A DNA stretch of 64,000 nucleotides, taken from Enoplosus armatus. Its lineage: Eukaryota; Chordata; Actinopteri; Centrarchiformes; Enoplosidae. Every line of letters begins with the position of its first letter. Position 1 is the stretch's first letter. Made by a program: the position numbers and the translations under genes. The notes below the pieces were generated by a model. That model did no database searches and was not told where the DNA came from. It saw only the letters and a program-made list of their open reading frames with translations. This document shows, piece after piece, positions 43,129-54,405 of the stretch. Location: positions 22,362,182 to 22,426,181 of the forward strand of contig NC_092193.1 of NCBI RefSeq assembly GCF_043641665.1. Direction: 5' to 3'.

Positions 43129-44822
43129 ATGTCTAAAAATGCGCTCTCCGACCGGTTCAGAAAAGTCGACGTAGACGAGTACGACGAGAACAAGTTCGTG
43201 GACGAGGAAGACGGAGGAGAGAACCAGGGCGGGCCGGACGAAGCAGAAGTTGACGGCTTGCTCAGGCAATATCCTTTAACCTCCAAGTCGGTTCTGTACG
43301 TTCTCAAGACAGGGGCGCGAGCCAGCCGATATCAGCAGGAAGTCCTCGTCGGGGCTCGCCGCGCGCCTCTTGCCCTGTTAGCTTGCGACGCTACAATGTG
43401 TGACGGCTAAGCGACAGCCTCGCAGTGTACTCTGACATGCATCACAAGTGCTCCGTTTCAGCCGTGTAAGTTGCAGTCGTGATATGTTAGACATGGGCGA
43501 CATTTATTTTTATTTATTTTTTTTATGTTTCTTGGCGTAATGTGTGCGTTTCCGGGTGTTCACAGGAGGGTGTGGCCGGGTACTTTGTTGATAGGTAACG
43601 CTAGTGTTTTTAACCCGCCTGTTCATTTTGTGTGTGTGTTGTAGTGCATAACTCTACAGGCTCCACACGCCAGCTTTTGAACGTTAAACATAGCAGCGAA
43701 GATGCAGTGACGCGACACAGTCTCTCAGTTTTGTGTTTTATTTATTTAAAGCAAGGGAAATGCAATTGTGTAAGTCCTTGACCGGTTGTTTCGCAAGGGG
43801 AACATGAACGCGGCTCTCCACGCCGTGCTAAAGAATCCTCCAATCAACGCCAAGAACCAGAACACCAAGGTATCAGTATTTGTTCAAATGTGTTTATATC
43901 TGGGAGATAGCAACAGACCTCAGTCAGCACTCAGACCAGCTTCAACTAATGAATAAAGTCAAGATGTTGTTGTCGGAGGAGGCTGTATGACTTTTAGCGT
44001 TAGAGGTATTAAAGGCCCTATATATGATGCTCGTTTCCAGCTCTGTGTTTTTATTCTGGGACTCCACTAGAGCAGCTCTGCATGATTCACAGTTGAAAAA
44101 AAGTCCTGATGTGTCTCCTCCTGGCCCTTCATGCAGCCCCTCAGTCCCCCCCCACCCCCTCTGTCTGAAACAAGCTGTTTGAGACAAACTGAACAACCTC
44201 CAAACACTTGAAGAGTAGTTCCTGAGCAGAGCGCTCCAATAACTCAGACAGACTGAGCGGGTGGATGAGCGTCCCTGTACTTGGTGACCTGCTTGGGGGG
44301 GGGGGTGACCGTATCATTGTGACATCACAACCTCACGGAAGTCCCGACGGCTCGTTCAAAGGCGCCGTTCCTGATTACGGGGCTGTGTGCGAGTGTTTTT
44401 GATGCTTTCACAGTATTGATACAGCACCCAGACCTGCTTTATAATCAAACAAGACATGGACGTCTACAATATGGGACCTTTAAAGTGTGTGACAGTGTCA
44501 GTAAGAATGTGGGACTCCCTCTGTATTTCAGCCACAGCTCTCATAGAGAAGGCAACTGTTGAATGGGCAGCTGTTTTTTATACCATCGCTGTATCAAAGG
44601 TATATACAAAGTTGCATTGCAAAGTTTAGAGACCCCCGTTTTTTTTTCTTCTCCACCATCTTCCAGTAACGTTTGGGGATTCTGGTGTTGATGCCCATAA
44701 ATGTACATGTCATGTCCAGACTTCCATACTTACTCATTTAAACTCCCGTTTTAAATTGTATGTATGGATCACATGCTTATGACATAAATGACACGACTGG
44801 GCTCAATCTATGAAAAAGTTCT

Positions 44823-44881
<59 letters not shown>

Positions 44882-46046
44882 GAGCGAGCAGAGGTGCTGG
44901 TGATCAGAGTGCTGAGCAGCTTTAAGAGCAGTGACATAGAGAAGGCGGTGGGCTCACTGGACAAAGCCGGAGTGGACCTGCTGATGAAATACATCTACAA
45001 AGGCTTTGAGAGGCCCTCCGACAACAGCAGCGCTGTGCTGCTGCAGTGGCACGAAAAGGTATGCAGAAAAACATGCTTTTCATTTGTCCTTTTACCTTTT
45101 TACTATTACTAACAAGCTAGCTTATTGAAGTTGAGGCAGTGTCATGTGAGAGTGTAAGGAAAAGTATGTTCTTGTCAACAAAGCCAAGGCAAATGTCTCT
45201 TCGACAAACTCTGTTCTCAACTATCTCATAGTCATGGCCAGCATTCCTGTACGTTATGATACTATTTTACCCCCCCAGCTGAAACCTGGTGCCACGGGTC
45301 CACCACCAGTCAGCACTAAGACAGGTTTGAGCTCAGTGATCTAAACCGTACGTTTGATAGTGAAATGAATAGAGAATCATGATACGGACACCGTCTGATA
45401 CGTTGCAATATCCCCAGGAAAAAGCCAGTTCAACATTTTATACACATTGCGAGTTTTACTCAAACTTCCTGCAGGTATTAAGTTTACTATTTAGGTTCAC
45501 TGTACAGTTCATTGTCGTGTGCTGTGAATATAATGACACGTACATAAAGATGTTTCAAAGGAAGCAGGATACCTTTTCCCCCTTTTTATGTGGGTGGGGC
45601 CGTCGGTGTATATACAATGGCAAAATAGGGATCCCTTAAGAAAAAGGTTGGTCTAAACCATGGATTTTGGAAGTGGAAACGAAGGTGTTCACACCAGAAA
45701 AGTCCCCTTTTAAGGGTATTGAGGACTATCCACTGTCTATCGTCAAACAAATATAATGGACGTCAAAATAAGCAACTGCGTGGGTGTGTGTTCATGGTAA
45801 TGACAGAACACGTCACCCAGGGCAACAGCGTGACTCATTGCCATTGAGCTCGGTGGCACAGAGGAAGAGGATGTACACATTTCCCCAATTTTTGGGGAAA
45901 AGTGGGATCAGCGCGGCGATCAGCAAGCCAGCTAGCTCAGCTGGAGATGGCGCATGTCTAAATGTGTGTTTGTGTGTCCACAGGCTCTGGCGGCGGGAGG
46001 AGTGGGCTCTATAGTGCGAGTCCTGACCGCCAGGAAGACCGTCTGA
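43129..46046 (+). CDS. arpc5: Arp2/3 complex subunit 5 (p16-Arc)
   Basis: Encodes the small p16 subunit of the Arp2/3 complex, which nucleates branched actin filaments in the cytosol. Coding exons: 43129-43268, 43797-43869, 44882-45058, 45984-46046, giving 150 residues (human 151). Family hallmarks: [20 protein letters not shown] near the N-terminus, [40 protein letters not shown] and the C-terminal [18 protein letters not shown]. The start at 43129 gives the family N-terminus MSKN. Intron 1 begins ATATCCTTT and has a U12 branch site TCCTTGAC at 43775-43782. The frame requires the intron to end in AA (exon 2 starts GGGGAAC). Intron 3's acceptor sits at the end of a (TG)27 array. Intron 2 carries a MITE. 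Candidate poly(A) signals lie near 46704 and 46757. Confidence 0.97.
43269..43796 (+). other. arpc5: U12-type (minor spliceosome) intron with AT-AA ends
   Basis: The intron starts ATATCCTTT, the exact U12 5' splice site consensus for AT-AC introns. TCCTTGAC at 43775-43782 fits the U12 branch consensus (TCCTTRAY) and its branch A is about 15 bases before the exon. Reading frame and the conserved LRQGNM peptide force exon 1 to end ...AGGCA and exon 2 to begin GGGGAACATG, so the intron ends CGCAA. Human ARPC5 is, from memory, a minor-intron gene. Confidence 0.8.
44013..44479 (-). mobile_element. piggyBac-like MITE, copy 3, complete, in arpc5 intron 2
   Basis: A 467-base element is flanked on both sides by TTAA (44009-44012 and 44480-44483). 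Its ends are inverted: AGGCCCTATAT at the left and ATATGGGACCT at the right. TTAA target duplications and short inverted termini are the signature of piggyBac-type transposition. No transposase inside. It is inverted relative to copies 1 and 2. Confidence 0.75.
44825..44878 (+). repeat. arpc5: (TG)27 array that forms the arpc5 exon 3 acceptor region
   Basis: An uninterrupted TG array is followed by TAG and the exon at 44882. The usual pyrimidine tract is absent. The nearest branch-like site, CTCAT (44821-44825), is immediately before the array, so the branch-to-AG distance depends on repeat number. Confidence 0.9.
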
Positions 46047-47507
46047 TGGTCCCAGAGCAACAGAGGGACTCTGTTAACAGACATTAGTCCATAATCTGGC
46101 CCGTCGCAAACAAGGCCGCCGCCGCCGCGAAACAGGGTCAAGCCTCTGTTTATTTTCTGTCTTTGATGGTGATTCCCGTTTATTTTTATACTGAAGCTGT
46201 CTTCCCTGCTGCCGTTCTGTCCTCTTTTTTTTTTTTTTTTTCTTTCAGCAGCATTCACTATTTTCAGTCACACCTCTGGGATTCAGAAGTGCGAGCTGTC
46301 ACTCAGGGAGGTGCTGGCACCTCCAAACTGCCTGTTTGCCAGCTACACTTTAGACGCTTCGCTCAGACACATTCCCTCCAAAGCAGCTCCGCACTCCGCA
46401 CATACTGCTGCTCTGATGCCTCTGCTCCCCCCCCCCCCCCCCCACTCTACTTCTTTCCTCCTCCTTCTTCTTCTCTGAAGCCTCTGTATCATCCAGTTTG
46501 AGGAAATGGAAAAGACTTTTGGATGGACCGTCACGGAGCTGTCCAGGCTTTGGGATTGGACTTATTTCTTCCCCACATAACTTTCTAACTTTGTGAACAT
46601 CTTTTATTCATTGACTTATTTCTTTTCTACTCACACCACATTGTTGCATGCAGCCTGGCTTTCATTTATACTGCTTCTATTCTTTCTTTTTTTTTTATAC
46701 CTGAAATAAACAACAAAAAAGTGCTAAACCTGAATATCGACTGATTACTCTCCTGCTCAAATAAACTTTTTGTGTTTTATTTAAGGCAACAAATGTAACC
46801 TCTCCTTATTTTCTCATTCAGTTTAAGCTTATGTGTACAATTTATTTTAACCCATAAGAAAATGTCACGTGTGGTTGGTGGTGAACCTGTTGCAGCAGTG
46901 GCCAAAAACAAGCACATTTTAAGTGAATACAAGCTCAGACATTTCTACGGTGTTATGTATAATTTTAAGTTGTTTTTAAAAAAAAAATGTAACGATAAGT
47001 CAATGAACTGATTTTTTTCGGTAACCTCTTTTACTAATGGATCAATTGTTTTCAAGCAAAAGTACCAAAAAAGTGACCAGAGTGATGTTTCCAGCTGTTA
47101 CAGTAAACTAAATATTCTGTGCTTTTGGGCAGTTGGTTAGACAAAATAAAGACATTTGATGTCACCATATTATGATTAATATTTATATGCAAGTCGGCAG
47201 AGTGCACATAATAATCTTGTGCATGGTCATGAATTATTGCATTTATGCCAACTAGCAGTTACCCCAAATCCCTTATGCACCATATGTGCATTAACCCAGT
47301 TAGGGGTTTAAACAGTCACTGGGTTTGTTTTTGTTTTGTTTTTTACAATGAGTCGTGGTTATGAATTGAATTTAAGAGAAATTACAATGGTGAACTATTG
47401 TGGCTCGTAGCTGGAAGTATGTAGCCACCGTGTGAAAGGCTGAGGTGATTGGCAGGGCAAACAAAAGGCACCTTACCTGTTTTTATCCCTGGAGTGAATT
47501 TCTCACG
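46047..47507 (+). other. arpc5 3' UTR and intergenic DNA
   Basis: Contains the arpc5 3' UTR with AATAAA near 46704 and 46757, poly-T at about 46227-46241, a run of 17 C at 46427-46443, and AT-rich DNA. No further gene recognised. Confidence 0.5.
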
Positions 47508-48392
47508 TACACCGATCAGGCATAACATTATGACCACTGACAGGTGAAGTGAATAAAACGCTGATTATCTCTTCATCATGGCACCTGGGATGTATTAGGT
47601 AACAAATGAACATTTTGTCCTCAAAGTTGATGTGTTAGAAGCAGGAAAAATGGGCGACCGTAAGGATTTGAGCGAGTTTGACAAGGGCCAACTGCACGTG
47701 GGGAGCGAAGGCTGGCCCGGGTGGTCCGATCCAACAGACGAGCTGCTGTAGCTCAAATTGCCAAAGAAGTTGATGTTGGTTCTGATAGAAAGGTGTCAGA
47801 ATACACAGTGCATCGCAGTTTGATGCGTATGGGGCTGCATAGCCGCAGACCAGTCAGGGTGCCCGTGCTGACCCCCGTCCACCAGCCGAAAGCGCCAACA
47901 ATGGGCACGTGAGCATCAGAACTGGACCACGGAGCCATGGAAGAAGGTGGCCTGGTCTGATGAATCACCTTTTCTTTTACATCACGTGGATGGCAAGAAG
48001 GCAAGCCGGCGGAGGCAGTGTGATGCTTTGGGAAGTGTTCTGCTGGGAAACCTTGGGTCCTGCCATCCATGTGGATGTTACTTTGACACGTACCGCCTAC
48101 CTAAGCATTGTTGCAGACCATGTACACCCTTTCATGGAAACGATATTCCCTGACGGCCGTGGCCTCTTTCAGCAGGATAATGCGACCCTGCCACAAAGCA
48201 AAAATGGTTCAGGAATGGTTTGAGGAGCACAACAACGAGTTGTTGACTTGGCCTCCAAATTCCCCAGATCTCAATCCAATCGAGCATCTGTGGGATGTGC
48301 TGGACAAACAAGTCCGATCCATGGAGGCCCCACCTCGCCACTTACAGGACTTAAAGGATCTGCTGCTAACATCTTGGTGCCAGATACCAAGA
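47508..48392 (+). pseudogene. truncated Tc1/mariner transposon with dead transposase
   Basis: The left end TACACCGATCAGGCATAACA (preceded by sequence at 47508) is a well-known Tc1-like terminus in animals. The transposase region follows in pieces: a DNA-binding part reading TARRVVRSNRRA-like sequence (about 47690-47760), VSEYTVHRSLMRMGL (about 47795), the LFQQDNA catalytic block at about 48165-48185, and PPNSPDLNPIEHLWDVLDKQVR at about 48252-48320 (the D and E/D catalytic residues lie in these blocks). Relative to the family layout I see internal deletions (after GGGCCAA near 47688; after GTGGATGGC near 47993; and a small one near 48240). The frame is broken and the right end is missing after CAGATACCA near 48390. 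It cannot move by itself. Confidence 0.85.
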
Positions 48393-48652
48393 TGTGTGTA
48401 TGTGTATGTATGTATGTATGAATGTATGTATTTATGTCAATATGTAGGTATGTATGTATGTGTGCATGTGTGTATATATGTGTGTGTGTGTGTGTATGTA
48501 GATTTGTATGTATATATGTATGTAAGTATGTATATTTGTGTGTATGTGGGTAAGCGGGTATGTGTGTATATGTATGTAGGCGTATGTAGGCGTGTATGTG
48601 TATGCATGTATGTATTTATAAATGTGTGCGTATGTGTGCTTGTGTATGTAGG

Positions 48653-48684
<32 letters not shown>

Positions 48685-49590
48685 CGTATATGTGTGTGTG
48701 TACTGTGTATATATGCATGTGTATGTGTGTGTGTATATATGTGGGTATGTGTGCATGTGTGTGTATGTGGGTATGTGTGCATGTATGTATATGTGTGCAT
48801 GTGTGTGTATATGTGGGTATGTGTGCATGTGTGTGTATGTATGTATGTGTACTGTGTGTATGTATGCGTGTGTGTGTATGTATGTAGGCCTGTATGTATG
48901 TGTATGTATGTAGGTGTGTATATGTATTTATGTGTATGTGTATGTATGTATATGTGTTTGTATGTATGTAGGTGTGTATGTATGTGTATGTGTGTATCTA
49001 TGTGTATGTATGTATGTGTGTATGTGTATATATGTATGTATAAATGTAAGTATGTATGTATGTCGGTGTGTGTGTGTGTATGTAGGTTTGTATGTATGTA
49101 CGTATGTGTGTGTATGTTTGTATGCAAGTATGTATTTGTGCATGTATGTATGTAGGTGTAGGTGTGTGTGTGTGTACTGTGTATGTATGTGTGTATGTAT
49201 ATGTGTGTGTGTGTATGTGGGTATGTATGTATGTATGCAAGTATGTATGTGTGTGTGTTTCTATGTGTATGTATGTGTGCATGTATGTATATGTGTTTGT
49301 GTGTGTCTATGTGTGTAGGTGTGTATGTGTATGTGTGTGTGTGTGTGTATGTATATGTGGGTATGTATGTAAATATGTAAGTATGTGTATGTGGGTGTGT
49401 GCATGTATGTATGTTTGTGTATCTATGTGCATGTGTTTGTGTGTATGTATGCGTTTGTGTGTGTGTTTGTGTGTATCTATGTGCATGTGTTTGTGTGTAT
49501 GTATGCGTTTGTGTGTGTGTACCTATGTGCGTTTGTGTGTGTGTATGTATGTGTTTGTGTGTGTGTGTGTGTATGTGTATGTGTGTGTAA
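48393..49590 (+). repeat. 1.2-kb TG/TATG/TGTATG simple repeat
   Basis: Almost pure purine-pyrimidine alternation: TATG, TGTG, TGTATG, TAGG variants over about 1.2 kb, joined to the truncated end of the Tc1 element. Long open frames on both strands (Cys/Val/Tyr on plus, Thr/His on minus) are artefacts. Such arrays often adopt Z-form DNA and are unstable. Confidence 0.9.
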
Positions 49591-49642
49591 GTTCCAGTTC
49601 CACCTTCATCCGTGCTGCATGCCTGTGCCATTTGTTGATACT

Positions 49643-49984
49643 TCATGTAGTTATGGCTCGTGCTAAAAAAAAAAAAAAGCCATGCAAGCACATCACAGCA
49701 TGAATTCTATTCTTTTTACCTCTTTCTGAGAATCCTGTCTTGAGCAAAGACCCAATAAAGACACAAACATTTTTGATTGCACTCCCATCAGAAATTCCCA
49801 CGTCATTCTCTGCGGCTCCTTTCACCACGCACGCAAACTCCTCTTCCTCAGGGGCCCCTTTGCAAACAGTAGCATGTAGGCAGCGTCTTTTATGGACAGC
49901 CAAATTTGAAGAGTTGCATAAAGGAGTTTCACACAGGTGCACTGCAGAGTCATAGTCATCTCTGTCAGCTGTGAATAGATGCAC
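49643..49984 (-). CDS. low-confidence fragment with Ly6-like end motif
   Basis: The minus-strand frame contains DSAVHLCETPLCNSSN, which resembles the C-terminal end of an Ly6/uPAR (three-finger) domain (C...LCN). An acceptor-like TTCACAG precedes it near 49970. There is no full domain (most cysteines are absent), no start codon and no GPI-like tail visible. It may be a lone exon, a pseudogene remnant, or chance. Confidence 0.18.
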   Translation of the reverse strand: MHLFTADRDDYDSAVHLCETPLCNSSNLAVHKRRCLHATVCKGAPEEEEFACVVKGAAENDVGISDGSAIKNVCVFIGSLLKTGFSERGKKNRIHAVMCLHGFFFFLARAITT

Positions 49985-50649
49985 TCCTCTTTGTTTTACA
50001 CAGGGTTAAAACAACAGAGCTCGGGGTCTTTCTATGAGAGCCGTGACTGCTGTGCCGAGAATGGCGATTTGTTTGATGAAGATCAAGCGGATCCCAGTTT
50101 TCGTTGAGCGTGTCTTGCAATGACAATAATGCGTTGGTTCACTTATAACTGCTTTATTGTCATGACAGGAGAAAAAAAAAAAAAAAAAAGACGATACACA
50201 GCTGGACACCGATACATCAAGAGACAGTAGAGCTACCAGTCAGTTTCAACCAACTTCAACAACAGAGTCTTCCAGTAAACGTATAACCCTGCAACTGAAA
50301 CCCTATCTCAAAACAAAAAAAACTCATTCATACATGCGTTTTAATGATTCCCATTTAAATGGCCGAGGGCTGGGCGACATCGCCGAAGTCAATTTCGTAT
50401 TGATAAGAAATGTTTCCCAGCACTGTATGTGTATCAGAACAGGGCACATTTATGCATACTGGATGCATGGAATCACTATTCCACTGTAAGCCAATACACT
50501 ATGATACTGAGTCCTCACCAAGTCCTGCATACCATGTAGTTCTATGAACAAACATTTCTAAAATTGCCTGAAGGAAGAAAGTTCCTCTATGGAATGCGCC
50601 TCTGTAGGCGTAGTAATTAAAAAACAAACTACTAAACCAATGGGAACTC
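49985..50649. other. intergenic, nothing recognised
   Basis: AT-rich unique-looking DNA with a poly-A run at about 50171-50189. Confidence 0.5.
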
Positions 50650-51055
50650 TGAATTAAAGGCAATATTATTAAATTACTATTTTGGTTGAAATAACTCACT
50701 TTGACCAGTGCATGTCACTAACAATATCGGACTGAAGGGCTCCTTTAGAAAAAATGTGTCTGTGATCACCCGCCCCCCTTTGTATTTAGTCTTTTTTTTT
50801 TTAAAACTGGACCAAGACTGAATCAAACAACCAATCAGGGTTAACTACCACATTAACTGGCCAATCACATTGACTCTGTACAGACAAGGGCGTTCTACAG
50901 AAGGCTCGACCTTCTGGATTGAATTAGAACCCCTGATTACCCTGATTGGTTGTTTGATTCAGACCTGGTCCAGTTGTTTTTAAAAGACTATTAAAGGAGC
51001 CCTTCATTTAAATATTGTTAGTGACATGAAATGGTCAAAATGAGTTATTACATCT
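50650..51055. repeat. foldback element, copy B
   Basis: The second copy of the palindromic repeat of 23525-24060, without the nested LINE tail. The left arm ACTCACTTTGACCAGTGCAT...GGGCTCCTTT is mirrored by AAAGGAGCCCTTCATTTAAA...AAAATGAGTTATT. The core carries AACCAATCAGGGTTAAC and its mirror. Comparing the two copies fixes the insert in copy A. Confidence 0.7.
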
Positions 51056-52236
51056 ATTCTTCTTGTTCTTTAGCCAACTTGACAATGTCTGCACTCATTG
51101 CATCACAAAGTCTATTAACCCCCCCCCCACACACACACACACACAGAATGTTTGTGATTTTGAAAACAAAACATACAATGAAAACATAAGCGACAGCACT
51201 GTGTTCTAAGTTGAACACACAGATTCAGGTTTATTGTCCAAACAGAAAGATGCAGTATACAGGTCTCACACACTCTCTCTCTCTCTCTCTCACACTCACA
51301 CACACACACACACAGTACAAAAATGAGACAGGAGCACACCTCTGCCAAACTTTGTCGCTTTCCTCCTCCCCAAAGCTGGGAATCTGGACAAGATCCTTGG
51401 GTTTGAGGCGTCCCTCGCGGGTGCTGCACTGACAAGAAGTTCCTGAACAGGCTTCGCCGAGTTGGCACGTGAACAGGCAGAGTGAGAATTCAACAGAATT
51501 CAAATGGGAAAGTTCAGTTTGACAAAAGAATCATAACTCAAAGTCCACTTACTATCTCTTTTTTGTTGTTGTTTTGTTTTAATAGAGACTGATGAGTGAT
51601 ATGCGGATGCAGTCAAATGAACAGAAAGCAGTGCACAAAGTGAAGGGTAGCGGCAGTTTTCTAGGTTTAGGAAATTCTAGTACATTCTCACATACAATAT
51701 TTTGACCGAAGTGTCCTGAATTGAATGTAATACAATGAAAATCATGAAAATAAGCTGCATCCTTTCTCTTTTCTTTTTTTTTTGTAGTGAATGCGACAAT
51801 ACTGTCAGGGTTCTTGCAGCCCTGACACAAATGAAATGGCGGCGGTAAAATGACAGGACATTTTGTGGTGCAAACAGGTTTGGCTTCACATTCGCTCATA
51901 CTGGGAATTGTCACAAAATTGTCTGGGGGCTTCTATTGACCTCCCAGTTAGCTACATTTAATCGATCCCTAGCGTCATAAAGAAACAACCCCCCCCCCCC
52001 AACAAAAAAAACGTACCCTATGTATGTAAATCTATTCTGTCGTGTGACGCCTATGAGCTTTAGATGAAGACAGTTCGGGTCCAACATGGCGCCCATTTCT
52101 TTACATCCAAGGGGGCGATGGCGAGGGAAGGATCCCGCGACAAACAATCCAGCAGAAAGGGAGTGGGGGTTTTGTGGAGTTGTGTGAATACTTTTAATGG
52201 TCTGACTGTGTGTGGTGCTGCAAAAGCCGCCTCCAA

Positions 52237-52328
<92 letters not shown>

Positions 52329-53367
52329 TCCTCTCCATGTTTACAAAAGACATTTATAAAAAGGACAAGCCATAGAGAGCAGCCACAGATATTAAGGACA
52401 GTTTGTTCCTACAGGCAGCAGATCAAGACAACAGCTACGAGATTCTCGAGACGAGCCCCCCCCCCCCCCCCCCCCTCCATGAGCTCCATTCATTTGGTGT
52501 CTCATTTGGTCTACCTCGATCCCTGGGTACAGTGGTTCAGTTTTCACAGACAGCGGCCATCCAGACCTTCACTGCTCTCTGGTCTTATTCGACTACAAAG
52601 ACCCCCCCCCCCCCCCCCCCCCTGAAAAAAGTTGCAACATTATTGGGGGCTTCATGTCACTGTATAGATGCACCTGGGTGTGCCCACTGCTGGTAAAAAC
52701 TGCAAAACGCGCCTCAGCGTGAACACACACTTTCCTTAGTAGTATTCAACTTCACTTTCTCAAAAGGCCCCCCTATACACGCCGTGACGCCGCAAACCTG
52801 CAGCTGAAACCAAATCGCGCGATCGAATCACTACGTTGGAATATTTTTACTTCAAAAACCTTCTGTCTGAACTTGCGTGGTTGAAATGTCCCTTCTTAAA
52901 CATGTCCACTAAGCTTTAAGTTGTGCAATTTCAGAATGAAACCCCCCCCCCCCCAAAAAAAAAAAATGAGAAGGCAGATCAAGTCAACTTAGACTGGACT
53001 GGTGAAATGAAATTCCCAATGAAAAAATGGGTTTAAACTTAAACAATGGGGCTGCCGGGGGGAATAAATCGAGCCCGTCTCTCAAATTTACGTCACACAG
53101 CGTAAATAAAGGGGCCAAGGAAGACAAGTATAGTATGATTTGGTTGGGAAAAAAAAAACAGCATGCTGCTAATTCAGACTGTGAATGGACCCTGGTTTTC
53201 AGAGCTGCGGAGAATCTACAAGTGCTGCTGTGCTGATCTGCTACCTTCTACAGAGAGAAAGATAAAAAGAGACACAGAGAAAGAAACAGAGAATATAAAA
53301 CAGGGGGGGGGGGGTCTTTTTACAAGAGTCCTTTTGAGGGTTTCACCAACCCTTCTCCTCTCCTTCA

Positions 53368-53420
<53 letters not shown>

Positions 53421-53543
53421 TCCTCTCCTCTTGTTTCTGTGTGCGCAGGTGTAGCCAAGTCCGTGTGTTTACTTCCTACTAGTGTGTGCGGATGTGTACG
53501 TGTGTGTGTGTGTGTGTACGTGTGTGTGTGTTTTTATGTGCGA
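51056..53543. other. intergenic; microsatellites and poly-C runs
   Basis: Contains (AC)n at 51129-51145, (CT)n-(AC)n at about 51272-51315, (AC)43 at 52240-52325, runs of 20 C at 52456-52475 and 21 C at 52602-52622, poly-G at 53304-53313, (AC)n at 53369-53419 and TG-rich DNA to 53531. No gene recognised. Part is the 3' UTR of rnf2 (minus strand) whose end is not determined. Confidence 0.5.
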
Positions 53544-54366
53544 CTACTTGTGTTCTTTAGTAGGAGCAAAGTAAAGCTCCATGGGCTTGTTCACCTTCCA
53601 GTACTTTTCGCTGACCAGCTCCAGGGAGAAGGAACCGTTCAGAACCTGTGAACAGAGTTTTAACAGTTGAAAACACCCACGAGGGATTCCCACAGACCCT
53701 GACCCCCGCCCCCCCCCTTTCTATAAGCAACCTCTAGTTTACCCATTCCCATTCATTCAGTTGAAAGAATCCTGAACCCCCCCCCCAACATTCCCCAAAC
53801 TTCCTCAGAAATGTTTTCACCCTTTCTGTATGCTTCTACATTTCAAGAGTCTAAACACCAACGCAACACCCCATTTTAGTTTGAGCATGCCCCCCGTTTA
53901 GATATTCCAAAGTGGTTTCAAACCAAGAACGCTTTAGGGAGTGGTTCAGTTCACTTCAGTCGGGAGGCGAGTTCGCAATGAAGACTGCGGACTGGGACCA
54001 GAGGCAATTGATAGTATAATAAAGCATCAGTCTGCATATAATCTAATACTCACAAAAGAGGATTTTGTTGAGTGTGACAAGGGAGGACTCTGAAACTGAA
54101 GCAGCTAAATGGAATTCAGCCATCATCTTTTTTTTTTCTGCCAACACCACGCTTTTCCTTACTGTGACATGTCAAAAATGTCTGCTGTGGGCGCCCCGGT
54201 AGCTCACTGGGTAGTGCGCGTGCCATATTAAGGCTCAGTCCTTACCGCAGGGGGCCCATTTGCTGCACGCCCCCCCCCCCCCCGCTCCCCTATTTCCTGT
54301 CACTCTCCCCTATTGTCGCTATCCAATAAAAGGCAAAAATGGCTGTTTTTGGTGTGCAGATGGTCG

Positions 54367-54405
<39 letters not shown>

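Noticed and set aside
43030..43410. 126-codon plus ORF reading from upstream of arpc5 exon 1 through intron 1
   Set aside because: It contains arpc5 exon 1 but extends upstream of the conserved start and reads through the U12 donor into the intron. The family start MSKN at 43129 and the splice at 43268 explain the sequence better.
48432..49691. A 419-codon minus-strand ORF and several plus-strand ORFs over 100 codons
   Set aside because: They are translations of the TG/TATG simple repeat (Thr/His on one strand, Cys/Val/Tyr on the other), not genes.
54189..54345. A functional tRNA gene
   Set aside because: Only the A-box-like head is present, followed by a SINE body and tail; no B box or cloverleaf.
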